A stretch of DNA of 64,000 bases from Pilibacter termitis (GTDB lineage Bacteria; Bacillota; Bacilli; Lactobacillales; Streptococcaceae): assembly GCF_900167335.1 (NCBI RefSeq), contig NZ_FUXI01000014.1, positions 1-64,000 of the forward strand. Direction: 5' to 3'. Both the position numbers and the translations under genes were made by a program. The notes beneath the pieces were generated by a model. That model was not told the DNA's origin. It saw only the letters and a list, made by a program, of their open reading frames with translations, and ran no database searches. Within the stretch, counting starts at the first letter, position 1; each line of letters begins with the position of its first letter. Of the stretch, positions 33,654 to 42,069 are shown in pieces.

Positions 33654-33762
33654 ACAAACATAGCTTAAAGAGTAAAGCGTAGAATATACCAGTCTGTTAT
33701 TTTGTAGGTAAATAAAAACAACTTGATATTCTAAGATTGAGGTTTGAGTCCTCCTGTTTGTA
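33654..33762 (+). ncRNA. tRNA-like RNA with enlarged anticodon-position arm
   Basis: The 5' strand ACAAACA (33654-33660) pairs 7/7 with TGTTTGT (33755-33761). Then come TA (positions 8-9), D stem GCTT/AAGC with an 8-nt loop starting and ending in A, G26, and an 8-bp stem TAGAATAT/ATATTCTA with a loop of about 36 nt. A 4-nt variable loop follows, then T arm GAGG-TTTGAGT-CCTC (33739-33753, the fifth pair mismatched) and discriminator A. The spacing is that of a tRNA, but there is no recognisable anticodon loop and no encoded CCA. It is followed by hairpin GAGTGC/GCACTC and a terminator. It is not a standard tRNA. Confidence 0.55.
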
Positions 33763-33809
33763 TGGAGTGCAACCCCTAGCACTCACAACCAGAAGTTTCA
33801 TTAGATTTT

Positions 33810-33841
33810 AGAGGGAGACTCCTCCTCCCTCTCCTCTTTTT
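33810..33841 (+). terminator. Intrinsic terminator after the tRNA-like locus
   Basis: AGAGGGAG (33810-33817) pairs with CTCCCTCT (33825-33832), loop ACTCCTC, followed by CCTCTTTTT. It isolates the tRNA-like RNA from the next gene. Confidence 0.75.
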
Positions 33842-33904
33842 GAGAGAAAACGGTGGTAGTGATTGACAAAATATAAAAAGAAAGACATAATAAAGGTAAA
33901 AAAA

Positions 33905-34529
33905 ATGGAGAAAGTATTAATGGGAACACTTATAAATACTTTATTTATTGTAGTGGCAACGGCATTTGTTAATACTTTTTATTTCAATAAGAAATTTGAA
34001 GTATTTAAAGTTGATGTTGAAAAGCAAAAAAAAGGTATCGTTTATTTATTATGAGGAAAGAGCAAAGTTATTAACGAGTTTATATAAAAATTTGTCTCTT
34101 TATTACTCGGAAATGGCAAATCTATTGACACACTTTGAGGCATTGACAGAACAAGTTTTTTCTAATTCAGATTCAGTTGAAATAATGTATAGAAACATAT
34201 CTATTTATAGAAAACAGGTTGATGAAGAAGTGTTGTACGCACGCTTGTATTTAAATGATGATGAAAGTAATGAATTAATGGTTTTTCATCAAAAGCTTGC
34301 GAGAATATCAAATGGTATAGTTGATATATATTTTGAACATAAAAATCTTCGTGAGGAATACAAGGATAAAGAAAAAAATGATTCATTACAAATTATGTTT
34401 ATGGGTGAATTTTCAGAGGTAGTAAAAAGAAACAAAGTAGAACAAGCATTAGACTTTTTATATGAAGAGGGGCAAGAAAATATTGAAAGTCTGAAAGCTG
34501 TATTAAAAAAGACATTAGTTGAAAATTGA
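33905..34529 (+). pseudogene. Membrane-anchored helical protein, split by a frameshift in an A8 run
   Basis: The frame from 33905 reads MEKVLMGTLINTLFIVVATAFVNTF...FKVDVEKQKK, with one N-terminal membrane helix. After the A8 run at about 34027-34034 the sense shifts by one base into SFIYYEERAKLLTSLYKNLSLYYSEMANLLTHFEALTEQV... to the stop at 34529. The two parts make one plausible coiled-coil protein of about 207 residues. An extra A, a sequencing error, or slippage-dependent expression are all possible. An in-frame TTG at 33863 is an alternative start. The family is unknown, and it is coupled to the next gene by context. Confidence 0.6.
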
Positions 34530-34548
34530 AAACACGGAGGGAAATCTA

Positions 34549-35718
34549 ATGAACACAAAAGAATTTATTCAAACAACAAAGGGGAAAATAGCTATTGGTG
34601 GTGTTGTAGCAATCCTTGCGATTGGTGGAGGAGTATTCTTCAAAGTGCAAGCTGATTATGCACAAGAAGAAAAAGTAAAAACCACAATTGCACAAACAAC
34701 GAAAAATACACAAAATCTTTTAGCAAAGGCAAAAGAACTTTTTGATGAAAAACAAGAATTTTTGAGAAAAGACTTAAAAGCTGATGAAATCAAAGCTATT
34801 CAAAAAGAATTGACTTCAAGCGAAAAGACAGTAAAAGACTTTAATAGCAAGAAATATGAAAAAGCTGTCAATGAATTTACGACTGCTGATAAAGAAGTAA
34901 GCAAGCGAATCAAAAAAGCTGAAACAATGCTTGACACACAAACGAAACTCAATGCGTTATTTACAAAACCTGTTTTAAATGGTAATGAAGTCACAAAAGA
35001 AATCATCATCAAAAAAGACGTAAAAACGGAAGATATTCAAGCTTTAGAAAAACAAAAGGAAAAAACACCTTTTAGCGATAAAGTCGCTGAAATCGTAAAA
35101 AATGCACGTATACAATTTACTGATATCGAAAATGCGAAAAAAGCCCTAGTTGAAAGTGAAAAAGACAAAGGGAATGAAACAAAAGCGAACAACGCACAAA
35201 ACGCAATCAATAAAATCAAGAATCAAGAGGTGAAAAAAGAATTACAAACAAAACTTGACCCTATCAAAAAAGCAATCAAAGAAAAGAAAAAAGCTGAGGA
35301 AGAAAAACGTAAGGCAGAAGAAAAAGCGAAAGCTGAAGAACAAGGTTCAGAAGTTGCGAGCAACGAAGAAATAGCACTTGCAAAAGCAAATGAAACAGGG
35401 CAACCTGTCTACAATGAACAAACTGGAGGTTATGTACAACCGACAACTCCTCAATCTAACGGAGGAAATTCTTCTAACAGTAGCTCTAGTGGTTCAACAA
35501 ACAAACCACAAACGCAACAACCAAGTACTCCTCAGCCACAGCAACCTAAACCACAAGCTCAATTTATGGGGTGGGTTAAAAATAATGGAGTTGTTGTTGC
35601 CTCTGCAACATTTGGAACATGGGGAGAGGCTGAAACATGGGCTAGAGATAAATTTGTAGCTATGACTGACAATGATTGGGATAGTGCTACGAATTTCGGT
35701 GTTACACAATTAAGTTGA
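34549..35718 (+). CDS. Hypothetical secreted or membrane-anchored coiled-coil protein with Pro/Gln-rich linker
   Basis: A 389-residue protein starting MNTKEFIQTTKGKIAIGGVVAILAIGGGVFFKVQA, one membrane helix or uncleaved signal. A Lys/Glu-rich coiled coil follows (residues about 45-260), then a Ser/Asn/Pro/Gln linker (QPSTPQPQQPKPQAQ). A compact C-terminal block of about 45 residues, FMGWVKNNGVVVASATFGTW...WARDKFVAM, looks like a small folded domain. Start 34549 follows CGGAGGG. The layout suits a cell-surface spacer presenting the C-terminal domain, perhaps in mating contact. No catalytic motif is seen, so the role is inferred. Confidence 0.65.
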   Translation: MNTKEFIQTTKGKIAIGGVVAILAIGGGVFFKVQADYAQEEKVKTTIAQTTKNTQNLLAKAKELFDEKQEFLRKDLKADEIKAIQKELTSSEKTVKDFNSKKYEKAVNEFTTADKEVSKRIKKAETMLDTQTKLNALFTKPVLNGNEVTKEIIIKKDVKTEDIQALEKQKEKTPFSDKVAEIVKNARIQFTDIENAKKALVESEKDKGNETKANNAQNAINKIKNQEVKKELQTKLDPIKKAIKEKKKAEEEKRKAEEKAKAEEQGSEVASNEEIALAKANETGQPVYNEQTGGYVQPTTPQSNGGNSSNSSSSGSTNKPQTQQPSTPQPQQPKPQAQFMGWVKNNGVVVASATFGTWGEAETWARDKFVAMTDNDWDSATNFGVTQLS

Positions 35719-35764
35719 TATGTGTTATAATAAAAATATAAAATAAGCGAAAGAGGTGTTTAAA

Positions 35765-35980
35765 ATGGCACAAGCATTAAGGGTGGAAAACCTTCACAAT
35801 GATGAAATTGTTATTCTAAGTAAAAAAGAATATGAACAAATGGAAAAGGAACTTGCTCGAAATAAAGCTAAAATTCGTTTTTTTCAAGAAATGCAACAAC
35901 CTTTAATAGAAATGGTTGAAGGGAAAACAAAATCAGCAAATGAAGTTTTGCAACGTTTGAGAGCAAAAAGATATGATTGA
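35765..35980 (+). CDS. Type II antitoxin (RelB/Phd-like)
   Basis: A 71-residue protein with MAQALRVENLHNDEIVILSKKEYEQMEKELARNKAKIRFF, a short DNA-binding-type N-terminus and helical middle. The C-terminus (ANEVLQRLRAKRYD) would wrap the toxin. It overlaps the downstream RelE/ParE-type gene by 8 nt, the usual antitoxin-first order. Start 35765 follows GAAAGAGGTG. It likely binds and silences the toxin and autoregulates the pair, helping to keep the mobile element. Confidence 0.75.
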   Translation: MAQALRVENLHNDEIVILSKKEYEQMEKELARNKAKIRFFQEMQQPLIEMVEGKTKSANEVLQRLRAKRYD

Positions 35981-36287
35981 GTTTAAAAATGTACGTTTAA
36001 CCCTTACTGCCGAAGATGATTTAGAACGGTTGAGAGATTTTTTGTATTATCAAACAAAATCATACGAAGTACTTCGAAAGTTTGATGATGAAATAGAGAA
36101 TGCTTTAAAAGAAATAGAAGATTTTCCAGAATTATATCCACAGGCTTTTGAAGAAAGTACGATGAGAAAGAAAATTGTTTGGAGATATATTATATTTTAT
36201 GTAGAAGTTCAAGACTACATTTCTATTACTCATATTTTTCATCAAAGCGAAGATTGGTTGAACAAGTTAAAAGAAGAATTGAGTTAA
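35973..36287 (+). CDS. RelE/ParE-family toxin
   Basis: A 104-residue protein: FKNVRLTLTAEDDLERLRDFLYYQTKSYEVLRKFDDEIENALKEIEDFPELYPQ, then MRKKIVWRYIIFYVEVQDYISITHIFHQSEDW. This is the RelE/ParE fold pattern (helical hairpin, then a four-strand sheet with conserved Arg and Tyr). Either ribosome-dependent mRNA cleavage (RelE) or gyrase poisoning (ParE) is possible; the LRDFLYYQT and FHQSEDW blocks lean towards ParE. It is coupled to the antitoxin and ended by a strong terminator. Confidence 0.8.
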   Translation: MIEFKNVRLTLTAEDDLERLRDFLYYQTKSYEVLRKFDDEIENALKEIEDFPELYPQAFEESTMRKKIVWRYIIFYVEVQDYISITHIFHQSEDWLNKLKEELS

Positions 36288-36303
36288 AATTAAATACAAT
36301 TCC

Positions 36304-36336
36304 AAAAGACAACTTCCCCAAGAAGTTGTCTTTTTA
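36304..36336 (+). terminator. Intrinsic terminator after the toxin-antitoxin pair
   Basis: A 13-bp perfect stem AAAAGACAACTTC/GAAGTTGTCTTTT (36304-36316 with 36322-36334), 5-nt loop and T run. Confidence 0.9.
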
Positions 36337-36490
36337 GTTACCCTAAAATACAAAAAAACACGAAAGGAATTGAAAAAGTGCTAAATATACGCTCTCCCTC
36401 AAAAAGAAAGAAATAAAAAAAGAGTCTTTAAGATTTTTCTTGTAAAAAAAGAAAATCTAAATTTCAGAAGAAAGGAACAAAAAATTTATC

Positions 36491-39400
36491 ATGATAAAAC
36501 AACTAAAAAACTTGTTTAAAAAAACAAAACAGTACCAAAAGAAACAAAAACTTTCTTCATGGTTATCGTTGCTTACAACAATAGGAGGTGTATTTTTTTC
36601 TTCTTTATCGCCAATAATGGCTCATGCTGTAACTAGCACGGTTGACGGAACAGATAGCACAGGAATTTATTTGAATGTTCAAGGGGGGCTTTCTGGTGGA
36701 GACTTAATTATTCGCTACAAAATAAATGGACGAGTAGCGTATTGTATAGAGCCGAGTGTTCCAAGCTATCACGGAGGGAATGCCTATTCCGAACAACCAA
36801 AACCAACGCAAGAAAAAATCAATATGATAGGTTTAGTTGCTGAAACGCTCTACAATGCGGAAGTCGACAACGACAGCTTTGCTGCTGCTCAATGGCTCAT
36901 TTGGGAAGAAGTTGTTGGGGCAAGTACAATCTCTTATATGTTTGGTGGAGATTACAATCGTATCATTGATTACAAAACAAAGATCGCAAACGAAGTCAAT
37001 CAACGGTTGAAACTTCCAAGTTTTAACGGTCAAACAATCACAGTCAAAATGGGGCAACCTGTAACATTGACGGATATGAATAATCGTGTTGCTGATTATA
37101 ATGTTTTAGTTTCTAATCCGAACAAACTAAAATATTCTGTTAATGGAGATAAATTAGTTTTAACTGCTGATAGTAGTTCTATTCAAGGAGATTCTTCTTT
37201 TTCACTTGGTTGGAGGGAATTGAATATATCTTCTCTTGTATGGAAAACAGATGACGGCTTAGGGAATCCAGCACAAACTATGTTTTCAATAGGTGACCCA
37301 TTTAAAAATACTTTTTCCCTTAATGTTCGTGTCATCAAAACAGGTAACCTAAAAATCCGCAAAGTCGACAAACAAAGTGGTGCAGTCGTACCGAATACAA
37401 AGTTCAAGGTAGAGGGGAATTTTGCAGACGGTACAAAATCTAAAGAAGTAACCACCGATTCAAACGGAGAAGCAATCCTTTCTGATGTCGCAGATGACGG
37501 AGAAAATTTAAAAGTAACAGAAATCTATGTACCAAGTCCTTATGTACTGGATTCAACACCTCAAACAGCCACAATCAAGGCAGGTGAAACAGTTACAATC
37601 ACTAAACAAAACGATCGTCAAAAAGGACGGATTCAACTCAACAAAGAATTACTCGCAAATGTTGTTCAAGACGGAGGAGGGAAACAATTACCGAACGGCA
37701 AATATTCTTTCAAGGGTATTCAGTTTGACATTTTCAACAATGCACAAGCAACAGGAACACCTCTTGAAACGTTAACACTTGATGATAAAGGGGTTAGCAA
37801 TCTCTCTCAATATTATGAATTAGGTGATTATTATGTAAAAGAAAAACCCGTGTCAAGCAGTACAGGACAACTCACAAATGGCAATATTTATCATATTGTT
37901 TTAAACTACAAAGGGCAAACAGTAGCTGATTTTATCGAAAGTAAAACGGTAGAGAATAAAGCCGTTCATGGTGAGATTACCTTTGATAAGTCGCTTGAAA
38001 AATATGGAAAAGTACTGCCAAATGGACATTATAATTTAAGCGGTATTGAGTTTTTGTTGACAAACATTGAAAACAAAAAACAATACACCATTCAAACAGA
38101 CAAAAACGGAATTGCGAAAACACCAAGTGATATGCCACTAGGCGAGTATGATGTAAAAGAAGTCGCAAACTCTGTTACAAGTGCCACAGGTCAAACAGTC
38201 AATACAACAACTTTCCGTGCAACGTTAAAATGGGTAGACGACCACACCGAGCTTGTTTTGCACGATACAAAAGTAATGAATAAAATTGTTACAGGACAAA
38301 TCACAGTAAAAAAACAAGGGTTGGAGAGTGGTTTGAATTTATGGAATAGCCATTATTCACTTGCAGGCAATGTGTTTGATGTGGTGAGTACAGACGGAAA
38401 ATACAAAGAAACAATTACAACGAACGCTCAAGGATTGGCTAAAACAAGCACAGAGTTACCTTTAGGTGATTATGACATTACGGAAATTAAGGCAAGCAAT
38501 GGTTTTGTGAACACATTCAAAAAACAACGTGTTACACTTACGTGGAAAGACAACAAAACAGAGATTGTGTATGCAGAGGGAACAGGGACAAATCAAGAAG
38601 TGACAGGTCAAGTAACTCTCACGAAAACGGATAGTGAGCTAGGTAAAACCGAAACGCAAGGGTTGGCAACATTCAAAGGTGCAGAGTTTGGTCTTTATTA
38701 TGATGAAGATATTTATACTCACAAACAAGGCGACAAAGTAAAATGGACGGAAAACTTCTCTCCAAAATTACTCAAAGGTACAAAAGTTAAAACGAGTGAT
38801 GACACGATTGTAATAGAAGTGGACGATAAAGCACAATTAGGACTAGAACACTTAGCCGTAGGAAAGTATTACTTACAAGAGACGAAATCGCCAGAGGGTT
38901 ATGCTATTGAAACACGTAAAATTCCGTTTGAAATTAAGAAAACAAATGATGACCCGAAAAATGCGGTGGACGTTCAAACCGTCACAAGTAAAGAACAAGT
39001 AATCAAATTTAACCTAGAATTTTTTAAAAAATTTGTTGAAAACAGTTCAATTGGTGGGCTAAACGGAGTAACTCTTAAAGCTACTCCTATCAATAACACC
39101 AAAGGAAAAGAACAACTTGTTACAACTGGTACGTTTACTAATGGCAATCTTCATTACGACGGTTACGGTCAATTTAAGGGCTTAGTTTATGGCGATTGGG
39201 AAATTACCGAAGTGTCTGCACCAAGTGGCTATGCGAAAATTGACCCTCATGTAATAACTATGCGACAAAAAAACGATAATTACGTGTTTACTTTGATGAA
39301 AAAAGGAAACACGAACCCAGCTAAAACAGTCACTGTACCAATCAAAGATTTAACAGATAAAGCTACTTCTTCTTTTGTTGTGGATATGTATGATGTTACT

Positions 39401-40741
39401 TTCTTAGACAATGCGATACAAAAACCAAACTATGAATTATCTACTCATGCATTTTGGGCAAGCAACGAAAAAACAACGTTACCGTTCGGAGTTCAAAAAG
39501 CCTATGATGAAGTAAGTTATAGTTTATCTGAACGCAAAGATTGGTTTTTAGTGACGAAAGTGTTAGATTTAGGAAAAATAGACCAAGAACAAGATACCGC
39601 AAGAGATTTGAATGCTTCTCCTGTCTTGCTTGAAGTTTCTTCTTCAGTGAAAAATGTTGCGTATGAGGGAACGTGGAAAATACCAACTACTATTAATACA
39701 CAAGATTTAGCAGGTCATGATGTAGTATTTTTCCAATATCTTTACAATTCAGAAGAAGAATATAAAGCGAAAAAAGCACCTGTCGCAACGCATACAGATG
39801 TGAATAGCACCGAACAAACTCTTACTATTTTGCCAAAACAAGAGCCGAAGCTAGAGAGTAAGGCAACGGTCAATGGCAAGCAATTTTTCATAGGCAACAA
39901 GGAAACTTCTTTCTTAGACGAGCTAGAAATTAAGGAACTTCAAGACTTTTCTTCTTATTCTCTTGATGTGCTTTTAACTCGTATCGAAGGAAAACAATCA
40001 ACCATTGTTTATAAAAACACGGTTGACTTCAAAACGCAAAACAATAAAGAATATTTAACGAAACAAAAAACAACACTTGATACAAGCAAAGATAAACCAA
40101 ATGTTGAGTATTCATGGAGTTATTACTTATATCAAGTAGAGGGTGGCACTCGTTATCTTTTAAGTGCACATAATGTGAACAATGAGGAAGAAAGCCAAAA
40201 GGTAAAAGTAGTAAAAGGTAATATCACAATTCAAACTAAAGCCCATGACAAAAACGGTAATACTACGTTTAAAGTAGGTGATATTGTGGATATGTTTGAT
40301 GATATTGAAATCACAACAGAGAATTACACGAAAGAGGACGGCTTGCGATATCAAACTTCTCTTATTGCAGTAATGAAAAATGGTTCGACGAAAGTAGTTG
40401 CTCAAACAGAGAAAAAAGTAATTGATGTAGAAACGGATAAATTTGTTACGCAAGAATTGATTAAACAGGTGGATACTTCTAAATATCCAAATGTTGATTA
40501 TTTTACGTTTGTTGAGGAAGTGACGGATAAAGACAATACTGTTGTTCAAACGCATAATGACGATTTCAAAGTGAAAGAACAAAGTCTTTTCCCAGTGGTG
40601 ACGCCAAAAGCGGAGTTACCGAAAACAGCCCTGCCAAAAACAGGTGAAAACAATACAACGATTTTTACAATTTTTGGAGCAATGACACTCTTGTCAGTTG
40701 GTGGTTTCTTCTTCTATCGTAAGAAAAAGAACGCAAAATAA
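36491..40741 (+). CDS. LPXTG-anchored adhesin with thioester domain, Cna-B/SpaA repeats and T-Q-ester-like repeats
   Basis: A 1416-residue surface protein. The signal peptide is cleaved near AHA-VTS (46/47). The N-terminal thioester domain has the Cys-Gln pair C85 (VAYCIEPS) and Q134 (AAAQWLIWEE), which in related adhesins forms an internal thioester that reacts with host or cell-surface amines. At least five SpaA/Cna-B domains follow (starts GNLKIRKVDK, GRIQLNKELL, GEITFDKSLE, GQITVKKQGL, GQVTLTKTDS). About three VaFE/T-Q-ester-like domains come next (ATHTDVNSTEQTLTI and similar). The anchor is LPKTG (1381-1385), a membrane helix and RKKKNAK. It probably promotes aggregation or attachment during mating. 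Confidence 0.9.
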   Translation: MIKQLKNLFKKTKQYQKKQKLSSWLSLLTTIGGVFFSSLSPIMAHAVTSTVDGTDSTGIYLNVQGGLSGGDLIIRYKINGRVAYCIEPSVPSYHGGNAYSEQPKPTQEKINMIGLVAETLYNAEVDNDSFAAAQWLIWEEVVGASTISYMFGGDYNRIIDYKTKIANEVNQRLKLPSFNGQTITVKMGQPVTLTDMNNRVADYNVLVSNPNKLKYSVNGDKLVLTADSSSIQGDSSFSLGWRELNISSLVWKTDDGLGNPAQTMFSIGDPFKNTFSLNVRVIKTGNLKIRKVDKQSGAVVPNTKFKVEGNFADGTKSKEVTTDSNGEAILSDVADDGENLKVTEIYVPSPYVLDSTPQTATIKAGETVTITKQNDRQKGRIQLNKELLANVVQDGGGKQLPNGKYSFKGIQFDIFNNAQATGTPLETLTLDDKGVSNLSQYYELGDYYVKEKPVSSSTGQLTNGNIYHIVLNYKGQTVADFIESKTVENKAVHGEITFDKSLEKYGKVLPNGHYNLSGIEFLLTNIENKKQYTIQTDKNGIAKTPSDMPLGEYDVKEVANSVTSATGQTVNTTTFRATLKWVDDHTELVLHDTKVMNKIVTGQITVKKQGLESGLNLWNSHYSLAGNVFDVVSTDGKYKETITTNAQGLAKTSTELPLGDYDITEIKASNGFVNTFKKQRVTLTWKDNKTEIVYAEGTGTNQEVTGQVTLTKTDSELGKTETQGLATFKGAEFGLYYDEDIYTHKQGDKVKWTENFSPKLLKGTKVKTSDDTIVIEVDDKAQLGLEHLAVGKYYLQETKSPEGYAIETRKIPFEIKKTNDDPKNAVDVQTVTSKEQVIKFNLEFFKKFVENSSIGGLNGVTLKATPINNTKGKEQLVTTGTFTNGNLHYDGYGQFKGLVYGDWEITEVSAPSGYAKIDPHVITMRQKNDNYVFTLMKKGNTNPAKTVTVPIKDLTDKATSSFVVDMYDVTFLDNAIQKPNYELSTHAFWASNEKTTLPFGVQKAYDEVSYSLSERKDWFLVTKVLDLGKIDQEQDTARDLNASPVLLEVSSSVKNVAYEGTWKIPTTINTQDLAGHDVVFFQYLYNSEEEYKAKKAPVATHTDVNSTEQTLTILPKQEPKLESKATVNGKQFFIGNKETSFLDELEIKELQDFSSYSLDVLLTRIEGKQSTIVYKNTVDFKTQNNKEYLTKQKTTLDTSKDKPNVEYSWSYYLYQVEGGTRYLLSAHNVNNEEESQKVKVVKGNITIQTKAHDKNGNTTFKVGDIVDMFDDIEITTENYTKEDGLRYQTSLIAVMKNGSTKVVAQTEKKVIDVETDKFVTQELIKQVDTSKYPNVDYFTFVEEVTDKDNTVVQTHNDDFKVKEQSLFPVVTPKAELPKTALPKTGENNTTIFTIFGAMTLLSVGGFFFYRKKKNAK

Positions 40742-40757
40742 GAATAAAAATTAAAAT

Positions 40758-40811
40758 AAGAGAAACAAAAGAAAGCAAGGTTTGAAAAAATGTTGTTTTT
40801 TTGTTTCTCTT
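40758..40811 (+). terminator. Hairpin after the adhesin gene, possible terminator
   Basis: AAGAGAAACAAAA (40758-40770) pairs over 13 bp with TTTTGTTTCTCTT (40799-40811), with a long loop. The T run lies inside the stem rather than after it, so termination strength is uncertain. Confidence 0.5.
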
Positions 40812-40880
40812 GTTGTTGAAAAGTAAGAAGGAAATGAGTGGAAAAAAATTTTAAGGGTAAGTTAAAAAGGAGCTAAATAT

Positions 40881-41516
40881 ATGCATACACAAGAAGAAAT
40901 TGAAAATTTTAAAGCTCGAGCAAAAAGAGTGGAGGAATGGCTAGAGGAGTCGGGAGATTTTTTAAAAGTATTCACTCGCCAATTTTCTATTAATCAATCA
41001 AAAGTGAATGAGGGTATGGCAAATATTCCTAGTTTAGAAAGCTTTATGAAAGTTTCAATTATTCATTTTCATGATTGTTTGCGTTCGAGGATTGCTTATT
41101 CTCTATGGGTAGAGGAGTCTATGGATTATATTGGAGAAGTGCCAAATATTTATATCATGCCTTTTGATGAAGTGAAATCTACTTTGACAAAATTAGAGAA
41201 AGCAAAAGAACAATTTGATTTATTTTGTGATGAAATAAGGCACTATGTACCGAATAATGCAAAAGATTTACAAGAACAAGTGAGAAAAATTATTCATAAA
41301 AAAGGTTACTTGTTGGACAGTGATTTTGAGGGTGATTATCACAATTGGATAGGTGTTTATGCACGTCCAAAGGATAAACCAACCTATTTAGACCCAGATT
41401 CTTTAGAAGAATGTGTTAAACAACAAAAATATGCAATAAATGGGTTCAAACAAGATTTTGCAAAATGGTTTGAGTTTACAATTGAAAAAGGTGTAGTGAT
41501 AGATTCTAGAAAGTGA
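40881..41516 (+). CDS. Hypothetical protein
   Basis: A 211-residue soluble, helical, acidic protein (MHTQEEIENFKARAKRVEEWLEESGDFLK). There is no signal or membrane helix. Aromatic residues cluster in FMKVSIIHFHDCLRSRIAYSLWVEE. The ribosome site AAAAGGAG is good. No family is recognised. It lies between the adhesin and the ArdA-like gene, where Tn916-type elements carry accessory and establishment genes. Confidence 0.65.
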   Translation: MHTQEEIENFKARAKRVEEWLEESGDFLKVFTRQFSINQSKVNEGMANIPSLESFMKVSIIHFHDCLRSRIAYSLWVEESMDYIGEVPNIYIMPFDEVKSTLTKLEKAKEQFDLFCDEIRHYVPNNAKDLQEQVRKIIHKKGYLLDSDFEGDYHNWIGVYARPKDKPTYLDPDSLEECVKQQKYAINGFKQDFAKWFEFTIEKGVVIDSRK

Positions 41517-41543
41517 ATAAAAAAAGAAAGTGAGGGGTGAAAA

Positions 41544-42002
41544 TTGTCTTTAGATGTATTTATTGACCCACAAAATCTTAACTTTAAAGGTGGCTGGTTT
41601 ACTGTTGGTACTTCTTCTTTTTTAGATTATATGAATAGATTGAATGAAGAAAAAGTAGAATGGAGAATTTCTGATAGTATACCTGTTCCTGTACCAGAAA
41701 TTATTTCTGTTCAACAATTACAAGCATTATCAGATTCAATTGAAGAAAGTGGTTTGTTAGAAAAAGAATTATCAGCAGTTTATTTTTTGTTTGATTCAAT
41801 TGATGAATGTATCGAAAAATTGCCCAATACAATTATCATCAATGCAAACAGTGATGAAGAATTTGGTGAATACATTGTAGATTTGAACGGTTTGTCAAGA
41901 GAACAATTATTGCAGTATTTTGATTATGAAAGCTATGGTCGAGATATGCGTATTAACGGCAATTATATTCAAACTGATGTAGGCTTTGTTAGAAAAACAT
42001 GA
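41544..42002 (+). CDS. ArdA-like antirestriction protein
   Basis: A 152-residue, very acidic protein. The C-terminal block LLQYFDYESYGRDMRINGNYIQTDVGFV matches the ArdA C-terminal pattern (aYGRDl...G.yi....gyv), and GGWFTVG near residue 18-24 fits its N-terminal part. ArdA mimics bent B-DNA and blocks type I restriction enzymes when a conjugative element enters a new host. The start is TTG after GTGAGGGGTGAAAA. Tn916 ArdA is about 166 residues. The match is by eye and rests mostly on the C-terminus. Confidence 0.6.
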   Translation: MSLDVFIDPQNLNFKGGWFTVGTSSFLDYMNRLNEEKVEWRISDSIPVPVPEIISVQQLQALSDSIEESGLLEKELSAVYFLFDSIDECIEKLPNTIIINANSDEEFGEYIVDLNGLSREQLLQYFDYESYGRDMRINGNYIQTDVGFVRKT

Positions 42003-42069
42003 TAGAAATAGAAAACAAAATAAACAAAAAAAATAAAATAAAAAAGAAAGTAATGAGGATGTAAAAAAA

